Below, in pieces: positions 1 through 9,793 of a stretch of 64,000 nucleotides of DNA (its first letter is position 1; each line of letters opens with the position of its first letter). The translations under genes and the position numbers were made by a program. The stretch comes from Dryococelus australis (Eukaryota > Arthropoda > Insecta > Phasmatodea > Phasmatidae): contig CM057002.1 in assembly GCA_029891345.1 (NCBI GenBank), positions 23,422,795 to 23,486,794 on the forward strand, given 5' to 3'. Under the pieces are notes generated by a model. That model saw only the letters and a program-made list of their open reading frames with translations. It had not been told where the DNA came from and made no database searches.

Positions 1-164
1 CAATTTTGTCTTTTTAGAAATAGGGGTTAACTTACGAAGGTTTTTTTTTGAACAACACAGTATTAATCCTATTTACCTTAAGCATTTAGTGTATGTACTT
101 GCTGTGAACATAAACAATGCCATATTTGTAAATCGCACCGGAGCGAGGCCGGGACGGGTCGTTA

Positions 165-318
165 GTTAATTATAAATCAATTATTTTAATTGTAAGATAA
201 ACGATATATATACACGACACATTTTGGAAAAACTAACCACGTCATACATGGGGTGATAATTTCGAAGTTTTAATTCAAAATGCGTGAAGGAAATGCTGCG
301 AACAGACTTTACCTATAG
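165..318 (-). repeat. MITE family C, truncated reverse copy
   Basis: The stretch carries the family C landmark ACGTCATACATGGGGTGAT followed by a degraded terminus GACTTTACCTATAG at its right end. The same landmark lies in reverse complement near the left ends of the copies starting at 19256 and 52373. The left part is lost or unrecognisable. It is a non-coding, non-autonomous DNA element. Confidence 0.5.
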
Positions 319-600
319 TTGCATATATTTATTATAAACACTGACTCTCTTACATGAAGAAATGCTGACCAGAAGTAATAAAAATTAGTTCTACGCATTA
401 ATTTTGTATTTAAAATGTAATATTTACGTAGGTGCCCTGTGAAGTAGTTTTCATTTTGTTTTGTGTTGCACACCTATTTTCATTTAAAGCGGATAATTTA
501 CAGCCCATACCTTGCTGTTTATTTCCACCGTAAACAATTTTTTTTTTTTTTTTTTTTTTTACAGAAAACGGTATTGTGCAGCGAATATTTGAGTCTTCGT

Positions 601-816
601 TAGGGCTGTTCTAAATATCGATATATCGATAATTATCGATATGAAAAATAATTTATCGAACATAACGGAACTTAAAAAAATTGGTATATAGGTGTTTCGA
701 TATTATGGAAGTTTTAGGTATTATCAAAATGATCGATTTTATCGATATATCGAAAATATCGAGTAACTGTTCGGAAAAATATCTATATTAAATTATTATG
801 ATATTTAACAATCCTA
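601..816. mobile_element. hAT-type MITE with TATCGATA subterminal motifs
   Basis: This 216-bp element is flanked by perfect 8-bp direct repeats GTCTTCGT (593-600 and 817-824). Its ends are inverted: TAGGGCTGTTCTAAATATC at the left, TAGGATTGTTAAATATC on the reverse strand at the right. TATCGATA-like palindromes are crowded near both ends, a common arrangement for transposase binding sites. An 8-bp duplication with short TIRs fits the hAT superfamily. It encodes nothing and must have been moved in trans. The element at 43533-43966 has the same design. Confidence 0.85.
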
Positions 817-824
817 GTCTTCGT

Positions 825-1871
825 TTGAAATTAAGTGAGGGTCGTGACTGATATAAAGTTTCCCATAATGACTATACATTAGTGTGACGATTTGCATCAT
901 AGTAACATTTATTGTATTCGCTAGATTCATGAAAATCCTTAAGTATTTTTACCACTGGCAACACGTTGTATAACGGGTTCAAAGAACAATTTGATTCCGC
1001 TTTTAGTAGGTAATTTTATCTTTAATAAGTCAGCTGTTTATGTTAATTTTATTGAAAGGAAAAAAAAAATTGTAATATACGTTAAACAAGGCAACTTATT
1101 TTCGGATGGGAGATTCCTAGCAATTCTTCTTCTTAACGAAGAAATAAAACAACTTCTATAGACGTCTCTTGTTAGAATTGATGATATATCTGCCCGTGAT
1201 ATTCTTTGTACTGAAGTTTTGAGTGGCCAGCAAAGTAAAATTGAAAGAAAATGGATTTTATGCAGATTTTTAAATTTTCTTTATTTTACTTGACTTGTTA
1301 TTTAGCTTGTTAACGACCTTGGTTTAGCTTGACTGGCGGGGAAAGGAAATTTTTCCAGGTTGGAATTTCGAAGGGGGGAGGGGGGGGGGGGAGGAGAGGA
1401 CTTGTGAAATAAAGTAACTTCAAAAACATAAAACTTTTACATTTGATAGCCTCTTATACTACCTTGACATACCCGATACTCTGACACGGAACTCGCTCAA
1501 ATATGTCTTCGAAACTTAATACTCGGAGGTTGCCTCCTTCCCGAATTTAAATTTATCATTCTGACCTATCTCTGGCGGGAAAGACACCCACGTCTTGATC
1601 ATTTCCAGAACTGTTTCGCTTGGGTACGTGTGCACCGAGAAATATACGCAGAAGTAAACTTTCACTGAACAGCTCTGTAATTGGTTATCGGTTTTCAGGA
1701 TAGCGGCGACTCAACTTCGGTACCAGAATCAGATTACCGCAGTTGTGGTTGTCCCAGAAACAGGTTCTTCTGCTGGCGGAACCGCATTTTCTGTCGCGCG
1801 AAGTGCTCAGCTACTGGAATCGGGTCTGCAGTTGCAAACACAGACAGGACCGCAACTGGCAATTCTGTCGG
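825..1871. other. Unassigned AT-rich DNA with a G-rich tract
   Basis: I see no gene, TIR pair or repeat shared with the rest of the window. A nearly pure G tract with a few A interruptions lies around 1370-1396. The small overlapping frames at 1681-1922 run on both strands over one GC-richer patch and show no recognisable domain. Confidence 0.4.
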
Positions 1872-2656
1872 TACACGCTGTTCGCGGTAAAAATTAGTGG
1901 TTCCGAAAGCTCTGCTTAACATTTACTTTCACACACGTTATGTATTCTTCCACCGCTAGCGAAAATTAAAATTAAAATGGGCGTGATCGCTTTGTTCATG
2001 AGTCGTTCAAGTGAAACTGAATTTATTAGAAAAGTAAAATTTTTTTTCAAATTTTCTGATTCTTATACTTACAGTATATGCATTAAAAAAAAAAAAAAAA
2101 ACAAAAAAAAATCATTTCAGTATACTCAAACGTTCGCGCCTAAAACTTAGACCTATAATTCACTATGAAGATATGAAACCTTTTTCCCTACGCCGCGCCG
2201 TTACCAACTTTACTGGACTCTTCCCACTCGGCCAGTGTGCCGTTAAAAAATATGCACGTATAGTCTATTCGCCGTTTCTTCACACTGTTTGATTCAAACC
2301 TTCGAAAAAAAACACCCTTGCATTTGGAGTTTGGTTGTTTCCTAAATATGCCACGTCTCACAAATGTTTTATAATCACTTATAGCTAATACGAATAAAGA
2401 CAGAGAAAATACGTGGGTTGGTAACGCTTAGTAAGAAATAGTTCTTATGGAAAACATCATTACAATAAGTACGCACGAGTGCGGTGCGTTGGCCCTCTGG
2501 TGTAGTTATCTAACTTTCGTGTACGAGGCGGAGGAATACCCCGGAAGTAGAACTTTAGTAAGGCTTCAGAAAAGTTGGAAGAAACCGTGAATGGAGTACA
2601 ACAGCAGTATAGTTTTTCAAATTTGATTTCGAAAGTGCTTAGTAAAACAATCTATA
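1872..2656 (-). mobile_element. MITE A1 (reverse) split by a nested C element
   Basis: The left end CGCTGTTCGCGGTAAAAATT and the internal landmarks (TATTCTTCCACC, TTCATGAGTCGTTCAAGTGAAA, GTTACCAACTTTACTGGAC) match the reverse A1 copy at 40840-41268 in the same order. The match stops at 2258 and resumes at about 2600 (GATTTCGAAAGTGC...TCTATA). The interrupting block is a family C element, so A1 inserted first and C later. Confidence 0.75.
2259..2598 (+). mobile_element. MITE family C copy nested in A1
   Basis: It starts TATAGTCTATTCGCCGTTTC and ends AACCGTGAATGGAGTA, giving imperfect TIRs. Internal landmarks GTTTGGTTGTTTCCTAAATA, AAATAGTTCTTATG and GAGTGCGGTGCGTTGGCCC are shared with the copies at 19256 and 52373. 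At about 340 bp it appears close to the undisturbed family length, while the other forward copies are longer because of insertions. Non-coding. Confidence 0.7.
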
Positions 2657-2689
2657 CTGCTGTCGTTAACAGCTTGTCTGGTGAAAGCG

Positions 2690-2825
2690 GTACCGCAGAG
2701 GTCAGGCCACTCGTCGCACACTACTGCTAGCCGGGTTCGAATCCCGGCGAGGTCAGCTCCCGAGTTCCGACTGGCGTCAGCCGGTGGGTTCACTAAGGGT
2801 ATTCCGCCCCTGCAATACATACATG
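2690..2825 (+). repeat. tRNA-derived SINE fragment (B box present)
   Basis: GGGTTCGAATCCCGGCGAGG at 2733-2752 is a good RNA polymerase III B box. It is followed by GTCAGCTCCCGAGTTCCGAC, like the GTCGCTCCCGGATTTTCGGA that follows the B box of the SINE at 51931. I cannot see a clear A box or a cloverleaf, so this is a SINE remnant and not a tRNA gene. Confidence 0.55.
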
Positions 2826-2896
2826 GTCCAGTTTCACCTCATTTCACTAAATAGGGCCCACCGCAGCTGTTAAACCAATGGACTTAAGATTAGGTA

Positions 2897-3317
2897 ATGG
2901 CTGTTCACTATAAAGTGATCACTTTTGAAATCAACCTTTAGAAAAAAGTCACTGGCCCTACATTCATGTAATTGAACGGGCGTCCTGAGCGACATGCACC
3001 CAGTAAAGTTGGTAACGATGGAGGAGAAAGTAGTTCCGTATCTTAACGTCAAATAAAAAGTGTTAGGTGACCATTTGTGATAACTTAAATTATTTATTTC
3101 GCTCTCTGTTTATTTTTAAATGCATCGAAGTGTGAAAAATGAACAGATTTGTTAAAAATATTTACTTTTCAAATAGTTTCACTTGACCGACGCATGAATA
3201 AAGTGATGAAAACCACGACAACGTTAATCTTGCATAAGGCGGAAGAATACACAACGTACATACAATTAGATTTTAAGCAGGGCTTTCAAAAGTGTTCATT
3301 TTACGGTTAATAGCCTA
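2897..3317 (+). mobile_element. MITE A1, forward copy
   Basis: The ends are GGCTGTTCACTATAAAGTGA and AAGTGTTCATTTTACGGTTA, inverted copies of each other. The order of internal landmarks (AAATCAACCTT, CCAGTAAAGTTGGTAACGATGG, ACTTAAATTATTTATTTCGC, GACGCATGAATAAAGTGATG, AAGCAGGGCTTTC) defines the roughly 420-bp A1 type seen several times in this window. Non-coding and non-autonomous. Confidence 0.85.
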
Positions 3318-3777
3318 TAGATTAATTTTTTTCTTCCTTGCGTGTTCCGAAAATTTACTGAAAAACTACTTATATAACCGTCAAAAATCACTTATTAAAA
3401 CAATAACGTCGTGCAGTTTGTTTACGTTACGTTTTGCAACAAACCCCCGCTATTACCCAAAAAATAATTCCGCTGTGCGGTAGTTGATCACATCGTGTTT
3501 GCTTTACTAGTGGCCAAAAGCCACTTGATTTTTAAACTGGAAAAAGTGAGATTATAGACCTACTTAAAACCAAGCACATCGTTAGCAATGCAGTGTTAGT
3601 CCATACCCATACAGTAAAATGAAATTTTTAAAACCGCCTATCCACTAATTACTGACATTAATATGTAGCATTGAAACTGAATGCATGATGCCATTCACCC
3701 ATTTAAAGTAAACAGCAGTGTGCTAACCTTAGTGTAGAAGGTACATAGTTTTAACAATTCTGTAGGATGAAGGAAGG
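3318..3777. other. Unassigned spacer between MITEs
   Basis: AT-rich sequence with no open frame of note and no recognised repeat between an A1 and an A2 element. Confidence 0.4.
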
Positions 3778-4020
3778 TATAGGCTATTCAAGTTAAATTG
3801 AGCACTTTTCGAAGCCCTTTCATTTGGATTAATAGTCATTAAATATATTTTATTGTAACGTTAAGACATTAACTTTCGAGTGTAGTGAAATATATACACT
3901 GTGTTTATTACTTGCCTGGCAATAATTTTTTTTTTAAACGTGGTGGAAGGATAAAAATGGCAGCTAGGAAAAAAGTAACTAGAGCCTTTAAAGTGCTCAC
4001 TTTACCATGAACCGCCTATA
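3778..4020. mobile_element. MITE A2 copy abutting a B element
   Basis: It starts TATAGGCTATTCAAGTTAAA and ends AAGTGCTCACTTTACCATGA then ACCGCCTATA. The short A2 type (about 200-250 bp) shares the A1 ends but has its own middle (TTAATAGTCATTAAATATAT, ACACTGTGTTTATTA). Its right end CCTATAGG is also the left target duplication of the B element that follows. Confidence 0.85.
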
Positions 4021-4022
4021 GG

Positions 4023-4319
4023 TAGAGACACATGCAAAATTCGCGTTATTATTTGAAGACAGGCGAGACTTCAAACACTTGTGTTTTGTATTGCCTTTGT
4101 CATTAGACTAAAGTTTGTTAGGACACTCCCAGGGCGGCTTTAGACCAATAAGAAACCATTAACGAGAAGCTGGCCCAATCACGTCCAATCAAGTCGAAAG
4201 GGGAAAATGTGTGCTCACTGCTGCAGAAGCCAATAAAGAAGTGGCACTGGCTCGAATACGTATAGGACGGTGAATTTTAGAGTACTGCAAGAAAATAACG
4301 CGAATTTTGCATGTCCCTA
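4023..4319. mobile_element. hAT-type MITE family B, copy 1
   Basis: The TIRs are TAGAGACACATGCAAAATTC and, on the reverse strand at the right end, TAGGGACATGCAAAATTCGC. The flanks are CCTATAGG (4015-4022) and GCTATAGG (4320-4327), an 8-bp duplication matching at 7 of 8 bases. The left copy of that duplication is the very end of the A2 element, so B inserted into the A2 terminus. Related copies lie at 35810 and 47397. Confidence 0.85.
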
Positions 4320-4360
4320 GCTATAGGTATGTATAGTATAGGCAAAATAAGCTAGGAGAT

Positions 4361-4555
4361 GGAAATAATTATTAGAAAGCTGATTCCTTCTGAAATACGT
4401 TTTTTAGGTTCTCCTGTACTTCCCCATACAAATCCCAAAAAATCCTGCATGGGGAACACCCTTACCCTTTAAAAAAACGACCGCCATGTTGGATATTTTT
4501 TTACAAAAAAAGGCATAACTCAGAAACGGACAATCATAGAGAGAGGTACTGTTGG
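4361..4555. repeat. Left terminal inverted repeat of the 5.4-kb element
   Basis: Pairs with 9600-9793. The first 16 bases are identical on both sides. Farther in, similarity continues with small gaps through GGCATAACTCAG and ACAATCATAGAGAG. A TIR of this length should hold the transposase binding sites. Confidence 0.8.
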
Positions 4556-4899
4556 TACCAAACATTTCTGTTTTTGAAGAAGAACTCATTATTGCAATTA
4601 AAAGTCTAAAATAGACAGTTGATAAAACGTTATTAACATATTATTGCATAAAAAGGGTTTTAAAACGTACAAAACTTCATTTTCAACTAAAGAAATGTAT
4701 AATTGGGTTGGAAACTTATAAATTGACGGCATTCGTTTTAAAATTAAAAATAAACCCATCACATAAACAGGTAGTTAGTGTTCAATATGTCTGACAATTT
4801 TTCGTCTTTCAATAAACTCGTCTTCGTTTTACATAACATTCTCTGGTGGAGGCGCTGGAAGGAACGTTTGGCTTCGATATGATTCTCGATATCGCAGTT

Positions 4900-7800
4900 A
4901 CCTTCGATATCGTCTTCATCCTCTGAATCCGGGGATATTCCGATTGAAGCAGGACTCTCCCGCAGATTCGCTGCACATAGTGGTGCATGTCATCCCGCTT
5001 CGCCTGCACTCACAATTTCGGGAGTAGTCTCCTCTGCACCCACAACTTACGAGATGCAGCAGGTTGTCTGGCGCAGGGGGTAAAATTGGATGTGACAGGC
5101 TTGTATTGTCCCTGTTCGACGGTCCAGCCCCAATCTTTAGTTGAAAAGACGTCACCCTTCCACGCCTAGACTTAGTGATGTACTCGCAGAGTATGCTGGC
5201 TGGCGGAAGTTGAAGTAGGAGGAAGGCTCGCAAGATTCATGACGTAGTTTGGAGGTTTTTTTTTTACCAATGGTCTGGACATATTTCTTGTATCTGGTTT
5301 TGTATAGTCCCTCTGAACGTTCACCTCTCCATACAAATGGACGATTAATTGCTCTCCTGCAGCAGCAACACAATCCTGCGACGTGTTTGGGTTGTTGGAT
5401 ATGTCCACAACTTTCAGCAGCTCAATGTCATTTTTTAGCTTGTTGAAGCCTGAAATTAGACCTCTTTTGTGCAAAGCAGAGGTGGTGTCACATCCCATAA
5501 AAGCGCGTAGGAAAAGTAGGTGTTTCGTCATGTTACCAACGTCTTGTTGTAATTCTCTGTTGCAGTTAAACTTTTCTAGTGGTGGTGGGATTTCCGGGAA
5601 CTTACATGTACATGGCAAACTGGGGTTGTGTCAAGGCAGCATTGAGCACGAGCAGATCTGAGTCTGCACCAACTACAACAGCTGATCGTTCTGACTCCGC
5701 TTCTGTTTTCGCCGTTTCAACAACCAACACATCCGCGTCACTAAGGGCCTGGAAAACAGGGAACTTTGTTTTCTTGAATTCGGTTGTAAGGAATTAAAAA
5801 AAAAACTTGGTTTATTGTCAACGTTCGACAAGAATTGCTCTTGTGCAATTGTCACGGCATTGGATGGAGTTACATCAACATTCGCAGGTGATTTTCCTAC
5901 AGCTCGTCGCATATGCACTGCATCTTTCGTACTTGGTGCATATCCGTCGAATGCTACGATGGCATTTCTTCAGTAATTTCGGTTGATGTGATCAAAGTAG
6001 GCACTGCACACTTCACCATACGTTGCTGGGCGAGGCCAATATACTCTGTGCAAAAGATCCCCACTGTTGAGAACATAGCTTGGGTTTTCAGGCAGTTTAT
6101 TGGTAATCTTGCACATATTGTCGATTACTTAAACAATCTTCGATTTTGTTCACACGAGAAGACCAACTTCCTCAAACAAAGATTGAAGATATGGTGCCAA
6201 TTCATACTGTAGGCAGTCTTCAAGGCCGTCTGCACTTTTTACAACACACGCGATGAGGTGGAACAGTTGGTTAAGGTTGACAACTACAGGATCCTTATCA
6301 ATTTTTATGGTTCTTTCCCATAGGGGCCAGTGTGAACACTTGCGCCTTACTCTTCAAAGTCACATTTTCAAAAGATATTTCCACGTTTCCTGTGACAGCA
6401 TTTTCGCCTAGCCCCTAGGCTGAGTCACAATTAACTCTATCGTTAGCAACGATTCCTGAAGACAGGGAAATGAGCTCTATGGATTTGCTGGAGGGCGAAT
6501 GTTGTTTCAGCCAAACTACAAATTTCTTTAAATCACTGGTAGAAGGATTCTCCTGTCACTCCAGCGAAAGCTTCCACTGCTTCCGTCACATTGAGACTTC
6601 CCGGAATGGTGCAAACCCAATGCGCTACGACACTATCAGATATATTTCGGCCTTGTGCCACGCCACCATCAACCTTCATAGATCGCATTAAGACCTGCTG
6701 TATGGTCTTGTCCGTCCAAATGCAGCACCACAATTTATCCGATCGCCGAACTGTAAAATAACCCTGATTGACGAAACGTTCAAACTCTTGATCCGACAAA
6801 GTAGTCCTTAGTTAAGACATATTCTGGAGGTAGAGGTGGGCTGATCTGGCGTAATGAATATGGCCAGCTGCATGGAGGTGAGATAGCATGCGTTGGACGG
6901 AGAACAGATGAAGGTTCCAGTCACCTGTTCTTTCTGCTCTCATGAAGTCATGCATTATAGAAACTTGCTTGAAGTACTACAACCATAATTTAGCTGTACG
7001 GCTTCTTTCTTTTGGTGTTTTTTCTCGTGCTGGATACAGCTCTCAGTAAAGGTTCGACTTTGGCTTGTATAGATTCCTCGCTGGGGGACAAATGTAACGC
7101 CTTGTTGCGAATTCCCCTGAGAGTTTGTACATCAAAACTGATCAAAAATCCTTCTTCCTCATAACACTCCAATATCAAATGAGCGATAGCTGCCTGAGAC
7201 AGCGAATGAGCTCGTAATGATTTTACATAAGTATGCCCATTGGCCATGTGGACAACAGTATTCTTGGCAAATACCTTACCCACATTTTTTCCATACCACT
7301 GCCACCCATTATTTTGCCCACTGCACCCATGTAACTCATAAGAAGATGAAATCCGTCTAATCTCACAATTACTTTGGACAGCTAATCAGTTTCGTCCGCC
7401 TGATAGACTATATCTATGGCTTTAATGGAAAGTGGCTGATCGAACACCACAATGCACCTTTGTTGCCACTTCCTGTGTTCTTCAGCCACGAAACGAAGAC
7501 AGGTGTTAATTGAGGTGGGGTTAGAAGGTTGAAGATTGACGAAGGGCAAGGGTGTCACTGCTGACTTTTAGTAAAATCTTTTTCCTGCAGCAATCTCCAT
7601 GAAACCACTCCGTCCCTTGTGAGGTTTTTCAGCTGACTTGGGACCAGCCAGCCAAATCCAATGGTATCTGGTTCCCATCTCGGCATCCATCAGGTGCAAT
7701 TTCAGGGAGAGGACATCTTCCATTACCAGTCGATTCAATCTATGGTTCTTGGACCGGTCGTAAGTGACGATTGGGATGAAGCCAAACTTACCAACAACAT

Positions 7801-9200
7801 TTTACCGTTAATAGAATCTTCGGTCGTGGAACATGAGAAGTCGCCTGAACAGCTGAAGACGGTATCACACACTGCACTCTTCCCATCACATGAAAAGTTC
7901 CATGTCCATCCACAGTTCGAGTGTTGTGATCTGCATTGTCGAACACAAACTTCACAAATCCATTGTACTGAACTTCACTTGAAGTGTTTACTGTCACGGA
8001 AGTTTCATACTTGCAGATCTCGATGTAGGAAACTTAGCAGCCTAAATTATGCAGAAGGTTAATTAGATGTCTTGATCGGAAACACCTATGTAGAAACACT
8101 CCAATTCCAACCTGCACAGCTGTCACAAAAAGAACATGGACGCACCGAAGAAATGATAGCGTGCGTAACACTCAGCACCTTTTGGTTGCAAGGTGGAAGT
8201 TTTACTGGTTTCGTTAAACCAGAAAGCAGATGAGTGAGCATCTCACCTACTTGATTTTCTCCCCTTTTCGATATTTCTTCGTAGGTAGGATATGTCGAGC
8301 TATCATAAACTTCAGATCTTATCTCTTCTTGGAGGATGGTGATAGCCGCATCTAGAATCATCTTCTTTTCTTTCACAAAGTTTTTTTGTCGGCCGGAGCA
8401 CTAATTGTAAGTTAAAATCCTCGTTGCAGCGGGCCTAAGTGAAACAACAGTCCCGAAACATTTCATGCTGGATGACATAACAACGGTATTGCTGTAGCGT
8501 GCTGACAACATCTCCCACAGATGCTTTTCACTGTACAACTTGTCACTCACAGTACTGAACTTTAAGAGCATCTTCATAAGGACAGACAGGAGATACTGGC
8601 AGCCATCTTTGTCAACCAGGAAGTTGAATAATTTATTGAAAGCCTCTAACTTGAGCTGGTCAACAGGTCTTCCGACCACATTTTCAGATAGCTGGCATCG
8701 CATACTTGAACCAACGATTGAAAATCGTGCATCACAATTTTTATGATATTGCTCATCGGCAGCAATCAGGTTACATTCGCAATTAATGTGATTTAGAACT
8801 ATTTCCCCCTTGTAGCAGCTATTTGCTCAGATACTCCGAATATTTGCAATTTTCGGGACTCATTCCACTTGGTATATTTTTGGGTAGCGATCTGGGTGGG
8901 TGCTTCTTGTAAGCTTCCTTATAAACCGTCTCCCCACAATAAAGACAGCACAATTTAAAGTCGAAGGGCTGTAGGTCACTTCTTAGGAGGGGTTTTGGTG
9001 TATTTGTTCAGCCAGGTAGAGACCTCACTGGAAATGTAATTTCCATGTCTGGTATAACGTCTTCTGCACTGCACATGCACTCGTACATTACTAACGCCCT
9101 CAAGTTTTTCCCCTATCCCATATCTTCTCTGTATACTGAGATTCCTCAAAGTCTGTTGATGTCCACCATCCCGCCTTCTCCGCAGAAAATGCACTTCTCC
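4900..9200 (-). pseudogene. Degenerate transposon protein, DNADHN / GCDTTSA family
   Basis: Reading the minus strand from 9194 down gives, in order: HVQCRRRYTRHG (8976-9194); FDFKLCCLYCGE in a shifted frame (about 8850-8988); YHKNCDARF and a helical block (8401-8760); HAIISSVRP (8086-8376), then after a frameshift VQVGIGVFLHR; DNADHNTRTVDGHGTFH (7788-7997); FGFIPIVTYDRS; FDQPLSIKA and DGFHLLMSYMGAVGKIM (about 7285-7460); NTVVHMANGHTYVKSLRAH (6990-7283); ERTGDWNLHL and RRSDKLW...QQVLMRSMK (6600-6920); FLRAFMGCDTTSALHKRGL (5172-5618); and a cysteine-rich block ending CECRRSGMTCTTMC (4916-5233). I recall this order from a family of large uncharacterised proteins dispersed in arthropod and cnidarian genomes, which supports a mobile origin. 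The Cys/His N-terminal motifs look zinc-binding. Breaks include a frameshift near 8987, stops near 8825, 7391 and 6812, and a frameshift near 8115, so the copy is dead. The biochemical role is inferred only. Confidence 0.75.
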
Positions 9201-9599
9201 GCCATATTCTATCCAGCTTTACAACAACCGCCTACAATCCCCTCCACCTGTAAATAAAAAAATTACAATAATATTAATTGTAACAGATATCCAAACAAAA
9301 TCAGGTAACACAAAAAGGAAAATCTATGTTAAACATGCAAAAAATCTATGCATTTACATCGTACAAACGCAAGCAACGTTTTATCAGTCTCAACACCTGA
9401 TTTTATGTTTTGGAAACATTACGTGCATTATTAGCCAGTTGTATTTCAAACATAACCATGGCAATGCTGTATTTTTCGGAAAAGTCACAGCTTTTTGTAG
9501 AAATTCTATCGACTTAATTAACTTTTAACCGTTAACTGAATTACATTTAGAAAACACATGTTTTAATCGTTTATATTACACAAACCATGTATTTCAGCG

Positions 9600-9793
9600 C
9601 GAACAGCGCCTCTCTATGATTGTCCATTGCTGAGTTATGCGGTTTTTGGGGAAAAAAACCCCAAGACGGCGGCCGTGTTTTCAAAGTTTAAGGGTGTTCC
9701 CCATGCAGGATTTTTTTGGGATTTTCCTTGGGACTTACAGGGGAACTTAAATAACGTATTTCAAAAGGAATTAGTTTTCTAATAATTATTTCC
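9600..9793. repeat. Right terminal inverted repeat of the 5.4-kb element
   Basis: Reverse complement of the left TIR, ending CTAATAATTATTTCC. The open-frame remains run away from this end on the minus strand, so this side is upstream of the coding region. Confidence 0.8.

Larger units (their letters stand above)
4361..9793 (-). mobile_element. Large TIR DNA transposon carrying a broken giant ORF
   Basis: The left end GGAAATAATTATTAGAAAGC is repeated inverted at 9774-9793. The inverted match continues for about 195 bp (4361-4555 against about 9600-9793), including CCTGCATGGGGAACACCCTT and ATAACTCAG...GACAATCATAGAGAG. Between the TIRs the minus strand holds remains of a single large protein described in the next entries. 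I find no convincing target duplication next to the ends, so the exact terminus or duplication length is open. The superfamily is not proven. The GCDTTSAL block resembles the GCDY loop of XPG/FEN1 nucleases, and Academ transposons are known to carry an XPG-like nuclease and a cysteine-rich finger, so Academ is my leading but unproven guess. Confidence 0.8.

Noticed and set aside
4361..9793. Calling the 5.4-kb element Academ outright.
   Set aside because: The target duplication is not visible and the nuclease assignment rests on one short motif.
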